Positions 1-6,304 of a stretch of 7,756 bases of DNA are shown piece after piece; positions within the stretch are counted from its first letter, which is position 1, and each line of letters starts with the position of its first letter. The position numbers and the translations under genes are program-made. The stretch is from Gemmatimonadota bacterium (lineage in GTDB: Bacteria; Gemmatimonadota; Gemmatimonadetes; Gemmatimonadales; Gemmatimonadaceae), in contig QHUV01000348.1 of the NCBI GenBank assembly GCA_003222065.1, forward strand, positions 1 through 7,756, in the 5' to 3' direction. The notes beneath the pieces are model-generated. The model was given only the letters and a program-made list of their open reading frames with translations. It was not told where the DNA came from and did no database searches.

Positions 1-2757
1 CTTGAACGGTGCCGTTTTGCTGTTCGAGGCGAAGCGATTGCCAAAGCTCACGCAACGGAAGCGCTCCGTGAAATTGAGCAGCTTCTGACCACCGCGATGA
101 TCGAACAACGCGCGAATCGTGACGTTCTTGTAGACCTGGAGCTGCGGCGTGACCGACAACTCGTGCGTCGGGAACGGCGAGCCGAGGAATTCCGCCGTGT
201 CACCGAGTGTCACCTCGCACGCCGGCAAACCCGCGCCCGCTGGATTCGAGAAGCCGTTGTTCCTCGGGCAGTTCGTGCGACTGATGATGCCGTCGCCGTT
301 CTTGTCGGCGAAGCTCTTGATCGGTACGGCAAAGTAGGCGCCTAACGGGTACCCGGCCTGGTGGCGCTGCACGTTGTCGGCGCCGAAGAAGATCGGCGGA
401 ATGCCCTGGCCCAGGCTGAGCAGCTTGTTCGCCGTCGCGCTCCCGTTGAGGTTGATCGATCCGGCAACATTGTACGTGTCGAACAGCTGTGCGTTTATCT
501 GATACTCGAAGCCGGCGTTCTTGACTCGTCCAAGGTTCTCGAGTCGCGTCAACGCCTCGCCCCCAGACGGTGGAATGTTCCGCGCAACGATCGCGTCGTG
601 CGTGTTCTTGGTGTAGTAAGTCACCTCGGTGCCGATACGGTCGTGCCAGAAACCGGCGTCTAAGCCGATCTCGTACTCCTTCGAGAGCTCGGGCTTGAGC
701 GCCAAGTTGCCGATGCCGCCGATGGTGAAGCCCGGGACGTTCGTGGATTCTGTCGTCCCTTGCCGAAGTGACACCGCGACTGGCGTTAGAAAGCGTACGG
801 CGTCGCGGAATCTCGGACGCTGACCGCTCTCACCATACGCCGTGCGCAGACGCAGTGACGAGACGATGTCCTGCTTCGGGAAGAAGCTCTCCTCGCCAAC
901 GACCCACGAAAGGCTTGCCGCCGGATAAGTGATGCTGCGGAAGTTCTGCCCGAAGGCGCTGTTCTTGTCGGCGCGCACCGCGCCGGTGACGAACAGCCGC
1001 TCGCGCCACGCGAGCTGCTCCTGCACATATGCCCCGATCGTCTTGTTTTCGGGGTTCACCTCATTCACGGCGAAGAGCGCCGTCGCGCCACCGAGCGAGC
1101 TCGTGCCGGGAAGCAGGCTCTGACCGAAGGCGAACGTCCCGCGCGTGATCTCGTCGTTGTACTGGACTCCCACTCCCGTCGCCGATCGCAGATCCGAGCG
1201 TGGATTGAATGTGCCAGTCAAGCCCAGGTTAGCCGTGTAGACGAACTCCTGGAACGGATTCGACGTTCGCTTGCCGACCGCATCGTCGGCGAAGTTACTC
1301 GTCGGACCGCCGGCGCTCGCGGGCGGGATGAACTCCTGGTCCATCCGGTTCGCGAAGTCGATACCCGCTGTACCGATCGCCGAGAGCCAGTGCAGGATCT
1401 GCCAATTCGCGCGCGACGAGCCAGTGAAGCGGTCGACGTTCTGTTGCGAGTTGATTGCCAGAATATCCGGAATCGAGCCAAAGGAATAGCCGTTGAAGTA
1501 ATAGCCGGGAATCGCGGGGCCTAACAAGCCGCCCGGAATGATGCCGCGGACGTTGTTGTCGTTTTGCGGCAAGCGGAGACGACTCTGTACGTAACCAGCG
1601 TTGACCCCGATATCGAAGTTCTCACGTGGTTGGCTGTGGATGTTTCCACGCAGCGAGATTTGCCGCTGGCGGTTAATCGAGTACACGCCCTGCTCGCGAT
1701 AGAAGTCGCCGCCGATGAAGTACTGTGCGGCATCCGAGCCGCCGGCGACGTCCGCGCCGTAGCGCTCACGCCAGCCGCGGATGAACGGACTGTTTTGCTT
1801 GAGCGGGTTGTACGAGACGAGCTTATCTGCACCGCAAATTTGCCGAATCTGGAAATCGAGTGTGCAGGGGAAGAGCGTATCTGGCGCGAACGAATTGACA
1901 TCCAACGTCCAGTAGTTTGTCGGCCAGTGCGTGACCTCGTTCACCGTCCCCGCTTCCGTGCGGAAGTTCCAGCGCGCCTTTCCGGCGCGGCCACGCTTCG
2001 TCGTGATCTGGATGACGCCGTTCGCTGCCGCCGTTCCGTACAGCGCCGCGGCGGCGGGTCCCTTCACGATCTCGATATTCTCGATGTCTTCCGGATTGAT
2101 GTCGTTCAATCGGGACGGCACCTGACCACCGACGCCGATGCTTGCACCGCCGCCTTCGTCGTTGTTGACGCGAATGCCGTCGACGATGATGAGCGGATCA
2201 TTCGAGAGCGACACGCTGTTGGAACCGCGAATGCGAATGCGCGCGGCGGAACCCGTCGTCCCTCCCTCTTCCTGAACGACGACGCCCGCGGCGCGCGAAG
2301 AGAGTACGGTTTGCAGATTTGAAACCGCGGCTTGCGGCACGTCTTGCGCGACGCTGATGGTCGCGGTCGAGACGCCGCTCTCGCGACGTGATTGCTCCTG
2401 ACCCGTCGCGGTGACCTGCACGACGTCGAGCGTCGTCGCTGCGGGATCGAGCGTGAAGTCGACCGTCGCCGTTTGGCCGGCACTGATCGTGAGCGGTCGC
2501 GTAATCGACGCATAGCCGATGCGCAACGCTTGCACGTTGGCCGCACCAGCTGGGACGCCGGTGATGCGATACGTTCCTGAATCACTGGTTTGGCCGCCAC
2601 GCGTCGTACCGACGACGCGTACAGTCGCACCGACAACCGGCTGCTGCGTGCCGCGGTCGACGACGCGTCCGGTAACGATCCCCGTCGGCTGCTGCGCCGC
2701 GGCGAACATCGGAGCGAGCACGATCGCGCTGACGCCAAGCCTTCGAATCCAAGCCAT
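1..2757 (-). CDS. SusC/RagA-family TonB-linked outer-membrane protein, 3' end beyond window
   Basis: This is a TonB-dependent outer-membrane channel of the SusC/RagA type, which imports oligosaccharides, peptides or similar nutrients together with a SusD-like lipoprotein. I translated the minus strand from ATG 2757: 919 codons stay open to the left edge, so the C-terminal part of the barrel is missing. Residues 1-21 form a signal peptide ending FAAA before QQ. Residues ~25-105 are a carboxypeptidase-regulatory-like beta-sandwich (GRVVDRGTQQPVVGATV, then GTYRITGVPAG). Residues ~125-255 are the plug, with RIRGSNS, IVDGIRV, LNDINPEDIENIEIVKG, AAAALYGTAAANGVIQITT. The rest is barrel and contains a DKNGDG loop common in SusC proteins. 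The start is fixed by GGGAGG (2763-2768) five bases upstream. A susD partner would be expected past the left edge. The substrate cannot be told. Confidence 0.95.
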   Translation of the reverse strand, partial: MAWIRRLGVSAIVLAPMFAAAQQPTGIVTGRVVDRGTQQPVVGATVRVVGTTRGGQTSDSGTYRITGVPAGAANVQALRIGYASITRPLTISAGQTATVDFTLDPAATTLDVVQVTATGQEQSRRESGVSTATISVAQDVPQAAVSNLQTVLSSRAAGVVVQEEGGTTGSAARIRIRGSNSVSLSNDPLIIVDGIRVNNDEGGGASIGVGGQVPSRLNDINPEDIENIEIVKGPAAAALYGTAAANGVIQITTKRGRAGKARWNFRTEAGTVNEVTHWPTNYWTLDVNSFAPDTLFPCTLDFQIRQICGADKLVSYNPLKQNSPFIRGWRERYGADVAGGSDAAQYFIGGDFYREQGVYSINRQRQISLRGNIHSQPRENFDIGVNAGYVQSRLRLPQNDNNVRGIIPGGLLGPAIPGYYFNGYSFGSIPDILAINSQQNVDRFTGSSRANWQILHWLSAIGTAGIDFANRMDQEFIPPASAGGPTSNFADDAVGKRTSNPFQEFVYTANLGLTGTFNPRSDLRSATGVGVQYNDEITRGTFAFGQSLLPGTSSLGGATALFAVNEVNPENKTIGAYVQEQLAWRERLFVTGAVRADKNSAFGQNFRSITYPAASLSWVVGEESFFPKQDIVSSLRLRTAYGESGQRPRFRDAVRFLTPVAVSLRQGTTESTNVPGFTIGGIGNLALKPELSKEYEIGLDAGFWHDRIGTEVTYYTKNTHDAIVARNIPPSGGEALTRLENLGRVKNAGFEYQINAQLFDTYNVAGSINLNGSATANKLLSLGQGIPPIFFGADNVQRHQAGYPLGAYFAVPIKSFADKNGDGIISRTNCPRNNGFSNPAGAGLPACEVTLGDTAEFLGSPFPTHELSVTPQLQVYKNVTIRALFDHRGGQKLLNFTERFRCVSFGNRFASNSKTAPFK

Positions 2758-2762
2758 TCGTG

Positions 2763-2768
2763 CCTCCC
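2763..2768 (-). promoter_or_regulatory. Ribosome binding site of the SusC gene
   Basis: GGGAGG on the minus strand, with a five-base spacer (CACGA) before ATG 2757. It is a strong Shine-Dalgarno match and decides the start against a longer shadow frame that begins further upstream. Confidence 0.8.
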
Positions 2769-2878
2769 TTTCCCCCCAGGGTGATGATGCCGCGTCGAGT
2801 ACCGCGGCAGCGAAGCGGACAATAGCTGTTATGACCTGCCGAGCTGAAGTGCAGGTGCCCACCGAATCCATGACACCA

Positions 2879-2892
2879 CGTGAAGGTTCACG
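2879..2892. repeat. Inverted repeat CGTGAA-GG-TTCACG
   Basis: A perfect 6+2+6 palindrome in the susC leader, about 120 bp upstream of the SusC start. It is too compact for an RNA hairpin with a normal loop, so a dimeric-protein binding site is the more natural reading. It includes one of the GGTTC words. Confidence 0.45.
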
Positions 2893-2939
2893 CGATGGCA
2901 TTTCCGCTGTCTCTTGAACCCGGTTCCCCGTTGAGAAGT

Positions 2940-2955
2940 CACGCATCTCTGCGTG
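2940..2955. repeat. 6-bp hairpin with GAGA tetraloop in the susC leader
   Basis: CACGCA-TCTC-TGCGTG on the plus strand. Read in the direction of transcription (minus) the loop is GAGA, a GNRA-type tetraloop, so the transcript could form a stable small hairpin if the susC promoter lies upstream of it. It has no U-tract, so it is not an intrinsic terminator. Confidence 0.4.
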
Positions 2956-2965
2956 TTGTCCACGA

Positions 2966-2980
2966 ACCGCCCAGGGCGGT
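2966..2980. repeat. Inverted repeat ACCGCCC-A-GGGCGGT
   Basis: A perfect 7+1+7 palindrome lying between the first and second ACGAACC words; its left end overlaps the first word. As DNA it fits an operator half-site pair. As RNA the inner pairs would have to open to form a loop. Confidence 0.45.
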
Positions 2981-3035
2981 GACGAACCGGTACTATGGCG
3001 TGACGAACCTGAACGCTCTGCGGAGCCCGCCTCGT

Positions 3036-3740
3036 TCAGTCGAGTGCGATGCGATAACCCGCCTTTCGCACGGTGACAATGTAACGAGGGTTAGCCGGAT
3101 CGTCTTCAAGCTTTCGACGGAGCTCGGCGACGTGTGTGTCGATGGTGCGGCTCACCACCTCGGCGTCGTATCCCCAGACGTCGCGGAGCAGATCGAGGCG
3201 AGGAACGATGTTCCCCTTTCGCCGAAGGAGTGCCATCAGCAACTCGAACTCCTTCGGCCGCAGGCTGACCGGGAATCCGCGCCGATAGACGGCGTGCGTA
3301 CTCGGACGCACTTCGATCTCTCCGAAGCGGATGCGTTCGCCTGACGAGAGTCTCTCAACGCTCGCACGTGCGGGCGCGCCAGCTCGGCGCAGTAACGCGT
3401 TGACGCGGCCAAGGAGCTCGAGGAGTCCGAAGGGTTTGGTGACGTAGTCATCGGCGCCGTAGCGAAACCCGCGCACCTTGTCCGCTTCCTCGCTCCGCGC
3501 CGTGAGGATGAGCACGGGCACGTCGTTCCCTTCCGCGCGCAGTGAGGAGAGCACGCGATAGCCATCGAGCCCAGGGAGCCCGAGGTCGAGAATCACGAGG
3601 GCGGGCTCGCTCGTCCGCGCGCGCGCCAGTCCTTCCGAGCCGTCGTGAACGATGTCGACGCCGTAGCCCTCGATCTCGAGATTGTTCGCGAGACCTCGAG
3701 CGAGATCGTGATTGTCTTCGATGATCAGGATGTGTGACAT
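3036..3740 (-). CDS. OmpR/PhoB-family two-component response regulator
   Basis: A cytoplasmic DNA-binding regulator of 234 residues, the normal length for the family, with both domains intact. The receiver domain (1-~118) has the acidic pair E8-D9, the phospho-acceptor D52 (VILDLGLPGLDG), T80 (LILTAR) and K102 followed by P103-F104 (TKPF). The C-terminal winged helix (~135-233) has LRPKEFELLMALLRRKG, the recognition region SRTIDTHVAELRRKLED and the terminal hairpin RYIVTVRKAGYRI. The ATG at 3740 is the only start that keeps the first beta strand; GGAG lies only one base upstream, which is unusually close. The likely cognate kinase lies upstream but is separated by the permease and the foldback element. 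SusC begins 278 bp downstream on the same strand. The target genes are not shown by the sequence. Confidence 0.95.
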   Translation of the reverse strand: MSHILIIEDNHDLARGLANNLEIEGYGVDIVHDGSEGLARARTSEPALVILDLGLPGLDGYRVLSSLRAEGNDVPVLILTARSEEADKVRGFRYGADDYVTKPFGLLELLGRVNALLRRAGAPARASVERLSSGERIRFGEIEVRPSTHAVYRRGFPVSLRPKEFELLMALLRRKGNIVPRLDLLRDVWGYDAEVVSRTIDTHVAELRRKLEDDPANPRYIVTVRKAGYRIALD

Positions 3741-3801
3741 GCTCCGGCGCTAGTGCGTGAGTGTTAGCTCATTGCGGCGCGGCTGCTACGGCGTCGGACG
3801 A

Positions 3802-4069
3802 AAGACCACAACGGCTCATCACGGATTCCCCGGATTAGAACAGATTTCACGGATTTACTCCTCTTGCGCTACGCCGCCGTGCTCCACGAGCCCGGACGAT
3901 GCTCTTTGTGACGGCACACCAGTCGCTGTCCGGCGCGAGGAGTTTCCCGAGGTCGTTCATAAAGATCCTATCGTCCGGGCTCGTGGGGCGTGGCGTCGTG
4001 AGGCTCACGGAGCAGATCCCTGGAATCTGTTTTGAATCCGGGAAATCCGTGATGAGCCGTTGTGGTCTT
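3802..4069. mobile_element. ~268-bp foldback/MITE-like palindromic element
   Basis: One continuous imperfect palindrome centred near 3935. The outer arms 3802-3854 and 4017-4069 match when one is inverted: the outermost 26 bases (AAGACCACAACGGCTCATCA..., ending ACGGATT) are identical, then a few mismatches and a one-base indel. An inner perfect 16-bp inverted repeat, CACGAGCCCGGACGAT, sits at 3885-3900 and 3970-3985, at the same symmetry axis. ACGGATT-like words recur within each arm. Terminal inverted repeats, small size and absence of a transposase suggest a non-autonomous element. I see no clear target-site duplication. Its right arm is fused in frame to the 3' end of the permease. A transcript of either strand would fold into a long hairpin. 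Confidence 0.7.
3847..3960 (-). CDS. Possible 37-residue small protein inside the foldback element
   Basis: On the minus strand ATG 3960 opens a 37-codon frame beginning MNDLGKLLAPDSDWCAV and ending in a basic Arg-rich tail, with stop TGA at 3847-3849. AGGA lies five bases upstream of the ATG, a good ribosome binding site. The frame is also open upstream of the ATG. I recognise no family. The Arg-rich part is encoded by the inner inverted repeat, so it may simply be a by-product of the palindrome. Chance is a real possibility for an ORF this short. Confidence 0.2.
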   Translation of the reverse strand: MNDLGKLLAPDSDWCAVTKSIVRARGARRRSARGVNP

Positions 4070-5420
4070 GTTGGGCCTCACTGCGGAAGGGCCGCTCGAG
4101 ATCGGGCGCGGCGCGGCGGAGCATAACGACGCCGATGCAGACGAGCACGAACGCGAGGAGCGTTCCGATGCTCACGAGTTGCCCGAGCAGGCCAATCGGA
4201 AGGAGACCAGCGGCAAAGGCGATGATCGCCCCCGTGATGATCGTGCTCAAGTACGGCGTGCGAAAGCGTGGATGAATGACGCCAAAGAGCGTCGGCAGCA
4301 ACCCGTCACGGCTCATCGAGTAGAAGATGCGGGTCTGCGCGAGGAGCTGAACGAGCATCGTGCTGAACAGGCCGAAGAGCGCGCTGACTTTGATCACGGG
4401 GCTGAACCATTTCAGGCCCGTCGCATCGATCCCAACGGCGAGCGGGTCGGCGACGTTGAGGCGACGATAGTTGACGATGCCGAGCAGCACGATCGCAACC
4501 GCGATGTAAATGACGGTGCAGATCGCGAGGGAGCCGAGAATGCCGATCGGCATGTCGCGCTGCGGGTGTTTGGCCTCTTGCGCCGCCGTCGACACGGCGT
4601 CGAAGCCGATGTACGCGAAGAACATGACGCCGGCGCCGCGCAGCACGCCGCTCCAGCCAAACGCGCCGAAGCTTCCCTCGTTAGGCGGCACGAACGGGGT
4701 CAGATTCTCCCGACGGACGTAGGACGCGCAAAGCACGACGAAGAAGACGAGGACGAGCGACTTGATGAGCACGAGGGCCGTATTCGTCCCGGCCGATTGC
4801 CTGATCCCGATGACGAGCAGCGCCGAGACGAGGAGCACCACGAACGCAGCGGGCACATTGAACACCCCATGAACGAGCGAGCCATCGGCGAGCGTCACGA
4901 TCGAGCCGCGCGGCGCCGTGAGCGCGGGCGGAATCGCGATGCCCAGATCCCGACACAGGCTCACGAAGTATCCTGACCAGCCAACCGCGACCGTCGACGC
5001 ACTGAGCGCATACTCGAGAATGAGGTCCCAGCCGATGATCCAGGCGAAGATTTCGCCGACCGTCGCGTACGCGTAGGTGTACGCGCTGCCCGCGACGGGG
5101 ACCATCGCCGCGAACTCGGCGTAGCAGAGGCCGGCGAACGCGCAGCCGACGGCGGAGATGATCATCGACAGCACGAGCGCGGGGCCAGCGTTCTGGGACG
5201 CGGCTGTCCCCGTGAGCACAAAGATGCCGGTGCCGATGATCGATCCAATGCCGAGCGCCGTTAGGTTCAGCGGACCGAGCGAGCGACGGAGGAGGCTGCG
5301 CTCCGATTCGACGCGGAGATCGGCGAGGGACTTTCGCGTGAAGAGGGACACGGCGAGATGGGCTGAGAGTGAGCGAGCGGGAGTCGCGGATTTGTATACA
5401 ACGGATACGCGACCGCCCAT
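4005..5420 (-). CDS. APC-superfamily (CAT-type) amino acid permease, 3'-truncated
   Basis: An inner-membrane amino acid/polyamine transporter of the APC superfamily, closest in style to the bacterial cationic amino acid transporter (CAT/YfnA-like) group. TM1 carries the unwound substrate motif GIGSIIGTGIF (57-67). It is followed by CYAEFAAMVPVAGSAYTYAY (TM3 region, 99-118), the TM6-7 signature FFAYIGFDAVSTAAQEAKHP (267-286), SRDGLLP (370-376) and HPRFRTPY (383-390). TM10 ends near residue 435, then LERPFR. Family members normally continue for about 60 residues with TM11-12; here the sequence diverges right after PFR446, and residues 451-471 are encoded by the arm of the foldback element. The protein is thus probably truncated and perhaps inactive. 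ATG 5420 is the longest start, but GTG 5351 would give the more typical N-terminus (SLFTRKSLADL); neither has a clear Shine-Dalgarno. Confidence 0.88.
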   Translation of the reverse strand: MGGRVSVVYKSATPARSLSAHLAVSLFTRKSLADLRVESERSLLRRSLGPLNLTALGIGSIIGTGIFVLTGTAASQNAGPALVLSMIISAVGCAFAGLCYAEFAAMVPVAGSAYTYAYATVGEIFAWIIGWDLILEYALSASTVAVGWSGYFVSLCRDLGIAIPPALTAPRGSIVTLADGSLVHGVFNVPAAFVVLLVSALLVIGIRQSAGTNTALVLIKSLVLVFFVVLCASYVRRENLTPFVPPNEGSFGAFGWSGVLRGAGVMFFAYIGFDAVSTAAQEAKHPQRDMPIGILGSLAICTVIYIAVAIVLLGIVNYRRLNVADPLAVGIDATGLKWFSPVIKVSALFGLFSTMLVQLLAQTRIFYSMSRDGLLPTLFGVIHPRFRTPYLSTIITGAIIAFAAGLLPIGLLGQLVSIGTLLAFVLVCIGVVMLRRAAPDLERPFRSEAQQDHNGSSRISRIQNRFQGSAP

Positions 5421-5521
5421 CGCGTCGACAGGCTCTCACCGGCGCGTGCAACGTTAGAGTTTGGTGAACTGGGAAACAGGTGCGCCGCGCTCGTGCGGCA
5501 GCCGCCAACGTCAGAGTCTCG

Positions 5522-6304
5522 TCAGAGCGCGGCGTGCACCGCTGGCGGCGCGCCGTTGTGGCCCGACTCTTTCCCTGGAGCGCGCGATCCGGCGGGCAGC
5601 TCGACGACGAACCGCGCCCCGCCGGAGTCGGCGCGCTCGACCCACACCCGGCCCCCATGGCGCGAAGTGAGGTCACGGACGACGGCGAGACCGATGCCGG
5701 TGCCCATCGCGGCGTTCTGATGGCTCTTGCGGTGATTCGTTAGGCGCACGAACGGCGCCCACACGCGGTCACGATCGGCAATCGGGATCCCGGGGCCTTC
5801 ATCCTCGACGACGAGACGCGCGCCGGCATCGATGCGGTCGACACGCACGGTGACCGTCTGACCGGCTGGTCCGTAGCGCACGGCGTTCTCGAGGAGGTTC
5901 AAGACGATCTGGCGATACGCCGCGGCGTCGATCAGCGCCGGCGCCGGCTCGTCGATGATCTCGCGCAACACCACCTTCGCCGTCCACGCGAGCGGTGCGA
6001 AGGCGACGAGGATCTCGCGGGTCAGCCCGGCCAGGTCGATGACTTCCGCGGAAAGTTCCAGGAGGTGGCGGTCGGCGCGCGCGAAATGCAGCGCGTTCTC
6101 GACCAGGTGCATCAATCGGCGCGCCTCGCGGACGATGATCTCGGCGGCGGCCCGGCGCTCGCGCTCCGATCGCGTGCGTTCGAGCATCAGCGTCTCGCCG
6201 AAGAGCAGAATTTGCGCGAGCGGCGTGCGCAGCTCATGCGACACCCCGGCGGTGAGCGCCGCGCGCAAGCGCGCGAGCTCCTGCTCTCGGCGCATCTGCA
6301 GCAC
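5522..6304 (-). CDS. Sensor histidine kinase, catalytic half (HisKA + HATPase_c) of a split gene
   Basis: This frame encodes the complete kinase core that autophosphorylates on histidine and would pass the phosphate to an OmpR-family regulator, probably the one at 3036-3740 (inference). Counting from GTG 6304: the typical linker RREQELARLR leads into the H-box VSHELRTPL with the phospho-acceptor H23; the N-box QIVLNLLENAVRYG has N140; G1 is DEGPGIP (168-174), the F-box is FVRL (185-188) and G2 is GTGIGLAVV (201-209). A short disordered tail follows. No natural start is visible: GTG 6304 lies in the linker where a second transmembrane helix should end (AVLQMRRE). The frame overlaps the N-terminal half (6187-7131) and is one base out of register with it. 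It is best read as the 3' part of one kinase gene broken by a frameshift, with or without a deletion. Confidence 0.85.
   Translation of the reverse strand: MLQMRREQELARLRAALTAGVSHELRTPLAQILLFGETLMLERTRSERERRAAAEIIVREARRLMHLVENALHFARADRHLLELSAEVIDLAGLTREILVAFAPLAWTAKVVLREIIDEPAPALIDAAAYRQIVLNLLENAVRYGPAGQTVTVRVDRIDAGARLVVEDEGPGIPIADRDRVWAPFVRLTNHRKSHQNAAMGTGIGLAVVRDLTSRHGGRVWVERADSGGARFVVELPAGSRAPGKESGHNGAPPAVHAAL

Larger units (their letters stand above)
2885..3009. promoter_or_regulatory. GAACC/GGTTC-rich presumed operator region upstream of susC
   Basis: The gap between the response regulator stop and the SusC start carries six copies of GAACC or its complement GGTTC: 2885-2889, 2916-2920, 2922-2926, 2964-2968, 2984-2988 and 3005-3009. 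The last three sit in the longer word ACGAACC in the same orientation (2962-2968, 2982-2988, 3003-3009), 20 and 21 bp apart, about two helical turns each. At this GC content fewer than one copy is expected by a hand estimate. OmpR-family regulators bind iterated direct repeats on one helix face, so binding by the adjacent regulator is a reasonable inference. An ECF sigma -35 element (GGAACC, minus strand 2927-2922) is an alternative, but I see no matching -10. Confidence 0.4.

Noticed and set aside
1564..2322. Plus-strand frame of 252 codons
   Set aside because: Antisense shadow of the SusC plug and barrel; no family motif and no ribosome binding site worth noting.
2106..2822. Long minus-strand frame of 238 codons starting upstream of the SusC start
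   Set aside because: It is an Arg/Ser-rich out-of-frame read of the SusC N-terminus; the correct frame has a signal peptide, plug motifs and a strong ribosome binding site.
2880..3344. Plus-strand frame of 154 codons entering the regulator gene
   Set aside because: Two thirds are antisense to the winged-helix domain; the remainder lies over the palindrome-rich leader and has no recognisable protein pattern.
3757..4126. Plus-strand frames of 92 and 75 codons across the foldback element
   Set aside because: They share protein words with the minus-strand frame only because the DNA is palindromic; no ribosome binding site or family pattern was seen.
4062..4976. Plus-strand frame of 304 codons rich in Asp, Glu, Arg and His
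   Set aside because: Antisense shadow of the permease; the charged composition is typical for the reverse of membrane-protein codons in GC-rich DNA.
4681..5676. Minus-strand frame of 331 codons spanning the kinase end and the permease
   Set aside because: It runs across a gene boundary in another frame, is Arg-rich, and has no hydrophobic segments or motifs.
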